Below are positions 1 to 5,415 of a DNA stretch of 8,568 bases, piece by piece (position 1 is the stretch's first letter; each line of letters starts with the position of its first letter). The stretch covers positions 1 to 8,568 of the forward strand of contig JBIQHP010000090.1 in NCBI GenBank assembly GCA_044508495.1, in the 5' to 3' direction. The notes below the pieces were generated by a model, which made no database searches, was not told the DNA's origin, and saw only the letters and a program-made list of their open reading frames with translations. Both the position numbers and the translations under genes were made by a program. Source of the DNA: Terrimesophilobacter sp044508495 (GTDB taxonomy: Bacteria; Actinomycetota; Actinomycetes; Actinomycetales; Microbacteriaceae).

Positions 1-150
1 CCTCGCAGTCTTCATCCAGCGATCATGACTCACCAGAACCGCCGCCGGCCGGCCGTGACGAGTGATGGTGATGTCCTCGCCGTCGGCGACCCTGTTGAGG
101 AGGAGAGGGAGGTTCGCACGGGCCTCGGTGAGGGAGTAGGTGGAGGTCAT
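1..150 (-). CDS. Phd/YefM-family antitoxin, N-terminal part (cut by window edge)
   Basis: Reading the minus strand from the ATG at 150-148 gives 50 uninterrupted codons to the window edge. The protein begins MTSTYSLTEARANLPLLLNR and continues through an ITRHGRPAAVLVS stretch to HDRWMK. This is the classic Phd/YefM N-terminal pattern: a short strand, a (S/T)xxEARxNL helix, then an ITRxGxPxAVL strand pair and a following helix that starts near a tryptophan or tyrosine. Members of this family neutralise a cognate RelE/YoeB/Doc-type toxin through their C-terminal part and repress their own operon through the N-terminal fold. The C-terminus and any toxin gene lie beyond position 1, so the toxin type is unknown. 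No Shine-Dalgarno is visible upstream of the ATG. A TACAAT box ends 7 nt before it, suggesting a leaderless transcript. The gene diverges from the EcsC-like gene. Family assignment is confident from the motif; pairing with a toxin is inference. Confidence 0.85.
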   Translation of the reverse strand, partial: MTSTYSLTEARANLPLLLNRVADGEDITITRHGRPAAVLVSHDRWMKTAR

Positions 151-157
151 GGGGGGA

Positions 158-175
158 ATTGTACAGGGGTGTACA
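158..175 (-). promoter_or_regulatory. Paired TGTACA operator overlapping the antitoxin -10 box
   Basis: Two perfect TGTACA hexamers lie at 160-165 and 170-175, with centres 10 bp apart (about one helical turn). On the minus strand the nearer one runs into TACAAT (163-158), a good -10 box. It ends 7 nt before the antitoxin ATG, so transcription could begin at or next to the start codon. TGTACA is, from published work on E. coli yefM-yoeB, the core of the operator bound by the YefM-YoeB complex, there with a different centre spacing. That supports autoregulation here: a bound repressor would cover the -10. No convincing -35 was found (TTCTGC is the best at 17 bp spacing). Confidence 0.6.
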
Positions 176-186
176 GAATTGCAGAA

Positions 187-227
187 GGTTTCGATACGCC
201 TGGCTGCGCCAGGCTGCTCAACCAGCG
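187..227 (+). repeat. Interspersed hairpin repeat, copy 1
   Basis: This 41-bp element has the left arm GGTTTCGATAC, a perfect 7-bp inverted repeat GCCTGGC-TGC-GCCAGGC (198-214), and the right arm TGCTCAACCAGCG. The same arms recur at 1060-1094 (same orientation) and 5371-5409 (opposite orientation). It lies in the divergent spacer between the antitoxin and the EcsC-like gene, upstream of both promoters as I place them. Confidence 0.85.
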
Positions 228-237
228 AATACCGTGC

Positions 238-270
238 GGTGCCACGCAACCCGCGGAGAGCGGGGGCACC
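238..270. other. Two-part inverted repeat upstream of the EcsC-like gene
   Basis: GGTGCC (238-243) pairs perfectly with GGCACC (265-270). Inside it CCCGC (250-254) pairs with GCGGG (260-264) around a 5-nt GGAGA loop, leaving a 6-nt one-sided bulge (acgcaa). It lies directly before a TATGAT box. It could be an operator or a barrier to antisense transcription coming from the right. There is no T tract on either side, so it is not a classical intrinsic terminator. Confidence 0.4.
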
Positions 271-294
271 TATGATTGATGTCCCGAGGAGAGG
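271..294 (+). promoter_or_regulatory. -10 box and ribosome binding site of the EcsC-like gene
   Basis: TATGAT at 271-276 matches the -10 consensus at five of six positions. The purine-rich GAGGAGAGG at 286-294 is a strong Shine-Dalgarno ending 7 nt before the GTG at 302. Together they imply a short leader of about 20 nt and favour GTG 302 over the ATG at 272, which falls inside the -10 box. No clear -35 was found. Confidence 0.5.
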
Positions 295-301
295 CGGCAG
301 G

Positions 302-1228
302 GTGAAGGCGATCGAACCCGTCAGCATCGAGTCGACCCAGGCGGCGCAGCATCCGATGGCCGTCAAGGGCTTCGACCGGCTGCTCACGACGCAGCGGCCC
401 GTCGTGCTCGCGCACATCCGCGGCATCCGCCGGCGGCATCCGGATGCCTCCCCCGCGCGCGTCGTTCAGATCCTCGAACGCCGCTACCTCGCCGCCGTCA
501 CGACCGGCGGCGCGGGAGTCGGCGCCGCCGCCTTCGTTCCCGGCGTGGGAACCGGCATCAGCCTCGTGCTCACCGGTGTCGAGACAGCGGGGTTCCTCGA
601 GACGACGGCGCTCTTCGCGCAGTCGGTCACCGAGGTGCACGGCATCGCCGTGACCGACCCGGACCGCGCCCGCACGATCGTCATGGCCATGATGCTCGGC
701 ACCTCCGGCGCCGACCTCGTGCGCAACCTCGCGGCCCAGGCGACCGGCAAGGGCGTTCCGCAGACCAAGTTCTGGGGCGACGTCATCGGCAAGAGCGTTC
801 CGCAGGCCTTCGTGGGGCAGATCGCCGACCGGATGCGCAAGTCCTTCCTGCGCCGATTCGCTCGCAATACGACGACGGGCGCGGTGGGGCGCATCCTGCC
901 GTTCGGCATCGGGGCCGTCGTCGGAGGCACCGCGAATCACCTGCTCGGGCGGAAGGTCGTGACGAGCTCGCGCACCGCCTTCGGGGCGCCGCCGGATGTC
1001 TTCCCGCCGAATCTGGAGCCGCGGGTGAAGAAGGCGCGGGTGCTCAAAGCGGGGAAGCAGGTTTCGATACGCGCTACACGCTCCTCAACCAGCGGTGCGA
1101 CCTCAGGGAGCGAGGTCTCGACGAGCTCGACCGGAGAAGAACCCGGCTCGAAGGGGGCCGACGGCGGTCAGTCGGCACCGGGCGCCTCGTCCTCGTCATC
1201 GTCGTCACCGTCGAGCACGTCGAACTGA
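302..1228 (+). CDS. EcsC-like membrane-associated protein with serine-rich tail
   Basis: The protein has 308 residues from a GTG start chosen for its strong Shine-Dalgarno; an in-frame ATG at 272 would add 10 residues. The body (about 20-235) has two glycine-rich hydrophobic blocks. One, at about 64-98, contains GGAGVGAAAFVPGVGTG; the other, at 196-216, contains GRILPFGIGAVVGG followed by ANHLLGRKV. A FGAPPDVFP motif follows. This arrangement resembles the EcsC family, known only loosely as proteins linked to ABC-transporter and secretion phenotypes in Bacillus, so no enzymatic role is claimed. There is no signal peptide, and membrane association is inferred from hydrophobicity. From about residue 240 the chain turns basic, then low-complexity. 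Residues 253-264 are encoded by an interspersed repeat, and residues 296-302 are a run of seven serines. The last 61 bp overlap, tail to tail, the minus-strand glycerophosphotransferase gene. The tail is probably not part of the conserved fold. Confidence 0.7.
   Translation: MKAIEPVSIESTQAAQHPMAVKGFDRLLTTQRPVVLAHIRGIRRRHPDASPARVVQILERRYLAAVTTGGAGVGAAAFVPGVGTGISLVLTGVETAGFLETTALFAQSVTEVHGIAVTDPDRARTIVMAMMLGTSGADLVRNLAAQATGKGVPQTKFWGDVIGKSVPQAFVGQIADRMRKSFLRRFARNTTTGAVGRILPFGIGAVVGGTANHLLGRKVVTSSRTAFGAPPDVFPPNLEPRVKKARVLKAGKQVSIRATRSSTSGATSGSEVSTSSTGEEPGSKGADGGQSAPGASSSSSSSPSSTSN
1060..1094 (+). repeat. Interspersed hairpin repeat, copy 2 (inside a coding region)
   Basis: This 35-bp copy keeps GGTTTCGATACGC and CTCAACCAGCG, but its middle is only 10 bp. 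The potential stem is reduced to GCG/CGC around a CTACA loop. It lies in frame in the 3' part of the EcsC-like gene and encodes roughly VSIRATRSSTSG. It has the same orientation as copy 1. Confidence 0.8.
1114..1134 (+). repeat. Possible second repeat type, partial
   Basis: GGTCTCGACGAGCTCGACCGG starts 20 bp after copy 2 and has the same general shape: GGTnTCGA on the left and an AACC/GACC-like right end. It resembles another short interspersed sequence that I recall from related genomes. There is only one copy in this window, so its status as a repeat is inference, and it also codes for the EcsC-like tail. Confidence 0.3.
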
Positions 1229-2469
1229 CCGGTCGGCGCGTCATCGGCATGGATCGCGGCGTGCCGCTCCCACTCCTCCATGAGTTGCCCGACGGCGCCG
1301 TGGAACCGCGCGGTCGCCGCCCCCGGCGTCGTGTCGCCGAAGTGAAACCGCACCCAGTGCTGCAGCCGTTCGAGCGCCTCCGCGTCGCCGCGCACCCGCT
1401 CGACGTGCGTGATGACATCCGGGGCCGCATCCGCATCCAGCCACTCCGCCGACCCGAGGTAGCCCTCCGTCTCGACCTGGGCCTCGGGTGACGCCGGCCT
1501 CGTGACGATGAGCGGCCTTCCGGTCGCGAGCCGGTCGTAGACCATGGCGGAGATGTCGGTGATCGCGACATCCGTCGACCCCAGCTGCCAGCCGATCGCC
1601 GGACTCTCATCGTAGATGTGATGCGCCCGCGGATCCCGCGCGTTGGCGGCGGCGATCTCGCGGATGATCTGCTCGTTCGCCCGCCGGTACTCGGGATTCG
1701 TCACGCCGCTGCGCGGATGCGGACGGTAGACGAGCCGGTAGCGCGGGTCGGCGAGAAGGCTGCGGGCGATCGAGAGGCCGTGGCTCAGCACCGATCCATA
1801 GCTCATCGAGCCGCGGTCGCCCTCCCAGGTCGGCGCGTAGAGCACGGTGACCCGCTCATCCGGCGTGTACGGGAGCTCGCCCACGAAGTAGTCGGCCTGC
1901 GGTCGGCCGATGACGAGCGCGCGCTTGGCCACGTCGTAGTCCCAGAGCGCGTGGCTCAGCCGGTCGACGGCGGCCTCGCCGGCGACCATGGCGTAGTCGT
2001 AGGCCTTGTACTGGTTGCTCGCCATGTACGCCTTGTCGCTCTCGCCGTGGTTGATGAAGACGTGCCACATGCGCCCGTAGCGCATCGACTGGAAGTTCTT
2101 CACGTTCTGGTTGACGTAGAGCACGATCCGGATGTCCTGCTCGGCGAGGAAGTTCTCGAAGTCGACGATCTTGCGAAGGTAGACGACCGGCAACGGGCTC
2201 TCGTCGAGGAGATGCAGCATCGAGCTCGGAGCCCGCGAGACGATCACGACCGGCCAGGTCTTCGACAGCTCGACGAGCGGCGCATACCACTGCCGAAGCT
2301 GGTAGAGGTTGACCCTGGGGTCCGCGAAGTACAGCACGATCTGGTAGCTGTGGGGGGCGGGCGCCGGCCGCGTCTCGAGGATGCCGGCCAGGGTGCGACG
2401 GCTCGTGCGGCTCCGGATGAGGTTGCGGATGATCTTCCCGGCCGCACGCGCATCGCTCAGAACACTCAC
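1168..2469 (-). CDS. CDP-glycerol glycerophosphotransferase family protein (divergent member)
   Basis: This is a 433-residue protein of the TagB/TagF-type family. These enzymes move glycerol-phosphate (or ribitol-phosphate in relatives) from a CDP-linked donor onto a growing envelope polymer at the inner face of the membrane. Diagnostic features in order: NHGES at 140-144 (HG motif), VLYAPTWEGD at 209-218, RPHPRSG at 249-255 and TDISAMVYDRLATGRPL at 304-320. The two histidines of the HG and RPH motifs match the positions known to be needed in TagF-type enzymes. It differs from its two neighbours in having TDIS instead of TDYSS and NHG instead of WHG, so the acceptor or donor may differ. The N-terminus (1-25) is basic and possibly amphipathic, which would suit peripheral membrane binding. 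The tail is acidic (DGDDDDEDE, 420-428). The start is the GTG at 2469; there is no clear Shine-Dalgarno, but TTTAAT lies 6 nt upstream. It diverges from the next two genes and overlaps the EcsC-like gene end to end. Confidence 0.85.
   Translation of the reverse strand: MSVLSDARAAGKIIRNLIRSRTSRRTLAGILETRPAPAPHSYQIVLYFADPRVNLYQLRQWYAPLVELSKTWPVVIVSRAPSSMLHLLDESPLPVVYLRKIVDFENFLAEQDIRIVLYVNQNVKNFQSMRYGRMWHVFINHGESDKAYMASNQYKAYDYAMVAGEAAVDRLSHALWDYDVAKRALVIGRPQADYFVGELPYTPDERVTVLYAPTWEGDRGSMSYGSVLSHGLSIARSLLADPRYRLVYRPHPRSGVTNPEYRRANEQIIREIAAANARDPRAHHIYDESPAIGWQLGSTDVAITDISAMVYDRLATGRPLIVTRPASPEAQVETEGYLGSAEWLDADAAPDVITHVERVRGDAEALERLQHWVRFHFGDTTPGAATARFHGAVGQLMEEWERHAAIHADDAPTGQFDVLDGDDDDEDEAPGAD
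1187..1222. repeat. TCG/GTC-rich low-complexity tract coding on both strands
   Basis: A run of TCG, TCC and TCA triplets encodes seven serines plus SSTS at the end of the EcsC-like protein. On the other strand it encodes the acidic run DGDDDDEDE near the end of the glycerophosphotransferase. Simple triplet repeats of this kind can change length by slippage, which would alter both protein tails at once. Confidence 0.6.
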
Positions 2470-2587
2470 GAGCCGATTAAAGCAGGCCGGATGCCGGCGG
2501 CCCCGCGCCCGGACCGACCGTTACCCAGCCGATACTGCGCGCATCCGCGCTGCTAGGCTCGCCTCGACCGAACTCCGCTCCATCCCC
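2470..2587. promoter_or_regulatory. Divergent promoter region between glycerophosphotransferase genes
   Basis: This 118-bp spacer separates the minus-strand GTG (2469) from the plus-strand ATG (2588). On the minus strand TTTAAT (2481-2476) stands 6 nt before the GTG, placed as for a leaderless transcript. On the plus strand TAGGCT at 2554-2559 within GCTAGGCT is a plausible actinobacterial -10, with GATACT at 2531-2536 as a poor -35 at 17 bp. No Shine-Dalgarno precedes either start, and no clear operator was found. Both promoter placements are tentative. Confidence 0.35.
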
Positions 2588-3817
2588 ATGACGAAAGAGT
2601 GCGACCGCCCGGTGCCCAGCTTCACCTTCGCCCGAGGGAATGCGACGACGCTTCTCTCGCTCCCGCTCTATGCGCTCGGCCGGCTGGCGAGCGCCCTCGT
2701 GCGACGACAGGATGACCGCTGGGCCTTCGCGAGCGGGTCGGGCCTCGGCGAGGGCGCGCTCGCGCTCTACCGCTTCGCCCGCGAGGCGGACCCCGGGCTG
2801 CGGCTCGTCTGGCTCGCCCGCGACCGCGCCGAGCTCTCGCGGGCGCGCGCCCTCGGGCTGACCGCCGTCGTGCGGTCGAGCTGGCGCGGCTTCCGCGCGA
2901 CGCTGCGAGCGCGCGTCGTCGTCGTCACGCACGGCCTCGGCGATGCCAACCGCTTCGGCACCCACGGCGCGTTCCTCGTGCAGCTGTGGCACGGCATCCC
3001 GCTCAAGAGGATCCAGCTCGACTCCCCCGTGACCTTCCGCGGCGCGCTCCCGGCCCGGATGCTGCGCGCCCTCTACCGCAGGAACACCTCCGCCATCGGG
3101 TTGGTCCCGGCCGCCTCCAAGCTCTCGGCGGGTCGGCTGCGCAGCGCCTTCGGGCTCCCGGCCGACCGCGTCGTCGTGACCGGCGACCCGCGCGACGACG
3201 TGCTGTTCGATGCTCCCGAGGCCGCGCGCACCCTGCTCGCCCGGGGCATCGGCGACTACGGGAGCGACCGCGTCCTCCTCTTCGCGCCGACCTGGCGCGA
3301 CGGCGATCCCGACCCGGCGATCCCGAGCGAGGCGGAGTGGGAGCGCATCGCCGCCTTCCTCGAGGCGAGCGGGAGCGTGCTCGTGCTGCGACCGCATCCG
3401 CACGGGGTCGGCGACTATCGGGGCGGCCCGGCGACCTCGGCCCGCATCCGGATGCTGCCCGCCGACGTGCAGAACGACGTCAACCCCGTGCTCCCCGCCG
3501 TCGACGCGCTCCTGACCGACTACTCGTCGATCGCGTTCGACTTCGCCCTGCTCGGGCGGCCGATCGCCTTCCTCGCCCCGGATGCCATGCACTACGCGGC
3601 GACCCGCGGGCTGTACACCCCGTATCGTGACTTCACCGGCGGGAGCGAGGTCGGCGCCTGGGACGACGTGCTCGGGCTGCTGGGCGACGCCACAGCGCTC
3701 GACCGCCTCGCCGCCCACGCCGCCCAGCTCGCCGAGACCCATCATGAGTACCGCGACGGGCGCAACACTGAGAGAGTGTACGAAGAACTCCTCACCCGGC
3801 TGAGAGGGCAGGCATGA
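2588..3817 (+). CDS. CDP-glycerol glycerophosphotransferase family protein (short form)
   Basis: This is a 409-residue member of the TagF/TagB-type glycerophosphotransferase family, a GT-B fold enzyme that adds polyol-phosphate units to a teichoic-acid-like polymer. Motifs in order: LWHGIPLKRI at 133-142, VVVTGDPRDDV at 195-205, LFAPTWRDGD at 231-240, LRPHPHGVGD at 267-276 and LLTDYSSIAFDFALLGRPIAF at 308-328. These cover the HG histidine, the APTWR strand, the RPHP histidine and the DYSS donor-phosphate loop. The first 45 residues are hydrophobic and basic (SLPLYALGRLASALVRR), a possible membrane-binding helix; there is no signal peptide. The ATG at 2588 was chosen because upstream in-frame codons run back over the divergent promoter. 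A GTG at 2612 is an alternative. Its stop overlaps the start of the next gene by ATGA, so the two should be translated together. The substrate is inferred from family only. Confidence 0.87.
   Translation: MTKECDRPVPSFTFARGNATTLLSLPLYALGRLASALVRRQDDRWAFASGSGLGEGALALYRFAREADPGLRLVWLARDRAELSRARALGLTAVVRSSWRGFRATLRARVVVVTHGLGDANRFGTHGAFLVQLWHGIPLKRIQLDSPVTFRGALPARMLRALYRRNTSAIGLVPAASKLSAGRLRSAFGLPADRVVVTGDPRDDVLFDAPEAARTLLARGIGDYGSDRVLLFAPTWRDGDPDPAIPSEAEWERIAAFLEASGSVLVLRPHPHGVGDYRGGPATSARIRMLPADVQNDVNPVLPAVDALLTDYSSIAFDFALLGRPIAFLAPDAMHYAATRGLYTPYRDFTGGSEVGAWDDVLGLLGDATALDRLAAHAAQLAETHHEYRDGRNTERVYEELLTRLRGQA
3802..3817 (+). promoter_or_regulatory. Shine-Dalgarno and ATGA coupling site
   Basis: GAGAGGG at 3802-3808 ends 5 nt before the ATG at 3814, and that ATG shares bases with the TGA of the preceding gene (ATGA). 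This is the usual arrangement for translational coupling and confirms the start of the downstream gene. Confidence 0.75.
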
Positions 3818-5310
3818 CCGCGACATCGGCGCCGCGCACGCTCGCGCTCGAGGCGATCGCGCTCGTGGCCGGTCCCGCGCTCGAACTGCGCGGCGCGGGT
3901 GCCGCCCCGGGCGGGCTCGAGCTCGTCGGCGCACGGCTCCGGATGCCGGGGTCAGTCACGGCGGCGGGTCGCGGCTCCGGCTGGCGCGCTACCGTGCCGC
4001 TGCTCGCGAGCCGGTGGGGCGGGGCGGAGCTGCCTCCGCCATCCGGAAGCTACCGGCTCGCGATCGACGGAGCGCGCGTGAGCGCGGTCGACGCCGAGCT
4101 GCCGAGGGCTCAGCTCGTGCCGGGGCTGTTCCGCATCGCGTTCCGGGTCGAGGAGAGCGAGGCCTTCGTGGTCTTCACTCCCCCGCTCGCCGACGACGAG
4201 CACGGGGCCGACAACCAGGCCAGACTCGAGGCGGAGTACCGCGCGGCGAGGCCCGAGCCGCTGGACGCCGTGTTCTTCGAGAGCTTCTACGGGCAGAACG
4301 CATCGTGCAACCCGCTCGCGCTCGATCGCGCGATCGCGGCGGCGCGGCCGGACCTCAAGCGCTACTGGGGCGTCGCCGACGCCTCGGTCGCCGTGCCGGA
4401 GGGCTCGATCCCCCTCGTCGAGGGCAGCGCCGAGTGGTGGCGCGTGCGCGCAGGCGCCCGGCTCCTCGTCGTCAACGACTGGCTGCGCAACCGCTACCGC
4501 GCCCGGCCGCACCAGAAGGTGCTGCAGACCTGGCACGGCACGATGCTCAAGAAGCTCGCGCTCTCGCGCAGGCGACCCGGGCTGCGCACCGCGCTCGCGA
4601 CGCTGCGGGAGCGCTCGCGGTGGGACATCCTGCTCGCCCAGAACGACTACGCGAAGCGGATCCTCCGCCGCGCCTACGCCTACCTCGCCCCCGTCTGGGA
4701 GGAGGGCTACCCGCGCGACGACGTGCTCGTGACGGGCGATGCCGCCGCGATCCGGGCGCGGCTCGACATACCGGACGGCGTGCGCGTGCTGCTCTACGCC
4801 CCCACCTGGCGCGACGACCGGCCCGACCACGTCGACCATCTCGACGTCTCGCGCTTCACCGAGCAGCTCGGTCCGGGCTACCTCGTGCTCATCCGCGGCC
4901 ACTCGCGCACCCTCCAGCCCGGCGAGGATGTGCGCGCGGGCGGCGTCATCGACGTCACGAGCTACCCGGACGTCTCGGACCTCTTCCTCGCCGCCGACGC
5001 CCTCGTGACCGACTACTCGAGCGTCATGTTCGACTTCAGCGTCACCGGCAAGCCCATCTACTTCTTCACCCCCGACCTCGACCGCTATCGCGAGGTGCTG
5101 CGCGGCTTCTACTTCGATCTGCTGCCGGTCGCCCCCGGCCCGGTCGTGCGGGACGCGGACGAGCTGCTCGAGCTCGTGCGGCATCCGGATGCCGTGCAGG
5201 CCGAGTACGCGGCGAAGTACGCGGCCTGGCGCGAGCGCTTCAACCCGCGCGACGACGGGCACGCGGCCGAGCGGGTCGTCGCCCGGCTCATCCGGGAGGG
5301 TGTGATCTGA
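3814..5310 (+). CDS. CDP-glycerol glycerophosphotransferase family protein with N-terminal beta-rich extension
   Basis: This is a 498-residue protein and the most canonical TagF-like member here. The C-terminal two thirds carry the full motif set: FFESFYGQNASCNP at 154-167, QTWHGTMLKKL at 238-248, LLYAPTWRDD at 326-335, IRGHS at 360-364, LVTDYSSVMFDF at 397-408 and KPIYFFTPDLDRYR at 413-426. The ESFYGQ block and the GT-B motifs are typical of teichoic-acid glycerol-phosphate polymerases. Residues 1-130 form an alternating hydrophobic, proline- and glycine-rich region that reads as beta-strands. It is missing from the 409-residue neighbour and could bind polymer or acceptor (inference). It has no transmembrane segment. 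It is translationally coupled to the preceding gene, suggesting that the two act in one pathway, perhaps as primer and polymerase. A perfect hairpin starts directly after its stop codon. Confidence 0.9.
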   Translation: MTATSAPRTLALEAIALVAGPALELRGAGAAPGGLELVGARLRMPGSVTAAGRGSGWRATVPLLASRWGGAELPPPSGSYRLAIDGARVSAVDAELPRAQLVPGLFRIAFRVEESEAFVVFTPPLADDEHGADNQARLEAEYRAARPEPLDAVFFESFYGQNASCNPLALDRAIAAARPDLKRYWGVADASVAVPEGSIPLVEGSAEWWRVRAGARLLVVNDWLRNRYRARPHQKVLQTWHGTMLKKLALSRRRPGLRTALATLRERSRWDILLAQNDYAKRILRRAYAYLAPVWEEGYPRDDVLVTGDAAAIRARLDIPDGVRVLLYAPTWRDDRPDHVDHLDVSRFTEQLGPGYLVLIRGHSRTLQPGEDVRAGGVIDVTSYPDVSDLFLAADALVTDYSSVMFDFSVTGKPIYFFTPDLDRYREVLRGFYFDLLPVAPGPVVRDADELLELVRHPDAVQAEYAAKYAAWRERFNPRDDGHAAERVVARLIREGVI

Positions 5311-5327
5311 TGCGCTGGCGCAGCGCA
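5311..5327 (+). terminator. Hairpin directly after the stop codon, possible terminator
   Basis: TGCGCT (5311-5316) and AGCGCA (5322-5327) form a perfect 6-bp stem around a 5-nt loop, starting on the base after the TGA. There is no T tract, as is common for actinobacterial terminators, so a termination role is plausible but unproven. Confidence 0.4.
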
Positions 5328-5370
5328 CGGCGGATGCCCTCCCTGCGCCCCGACCCAAGCGCGCCGAGTC

Positions 5371-5409
5371 CGCTGGTTGAGCAGCGCGCGCAGCGCGCGT
5401 ATCGAAACC
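5371..5409 (-). repeat. Interspersed hairpin repeat, copy 3
   Basis: This 39-bp copy is inverted relative to copies 1 and 2. Read on the minus strand it is GGTTTCGATAC, then GCGCGC-TGC-GCGCGC, then TGCTCAACCAGCG. The arms are identical to those of copy 1, while the stem has a different sequence with the same loop. It occupies the 105-bp spacer between two convergent genes, 6 bp from the end of the glycosyltransferase gene, where a bidirectional terminator could act. Confidence 0.85.
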
Positions 5410-5415
5410 CCGCCG

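Noticed and set aside
140..301. Upstream in-frame starts (ATG at 140 and at 272) for the EcsC-like gene
   Set aside because: The ATG at 140 would make the protein run through repeat copy 1, the paired hairpin and the TATGAT box, and overlap the antitoxin start. The ATG at 272 lies inside the -10 box with a poorer ribosome binding site than GTG 302.
1618..2556. 312-codon plus-strand open frame opposite the 433-aa enzyme
   Set aside because: The opposite strand encodes clear NHG, RPHP and TDIS motifs; this frame shows only shadow composition.
2381..2587. N-terminal extension of the 409-aa glycerophosphotransferase back to 2381
   Set aside because: It would run through the divergent spacer and into the antisense of the neighbouring gene, with an Arg-rich composition unlike the family.
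5179..5194. Palindrome CGGCATCCGGATGCCG as an operator or terminator
   Set aside because: It lies inside the coding region of the 498-aa enzyme and is explained by the general over-use of GCATCC/GGATGC in this genome.
187..5409. CRISPR array or attachment-site pair made from the three repeats
   Set aside because: The copies are hundreds to thousands of bases apart, in mixed orientation, with no regular spacers, no integrase gene and no Cas gene.
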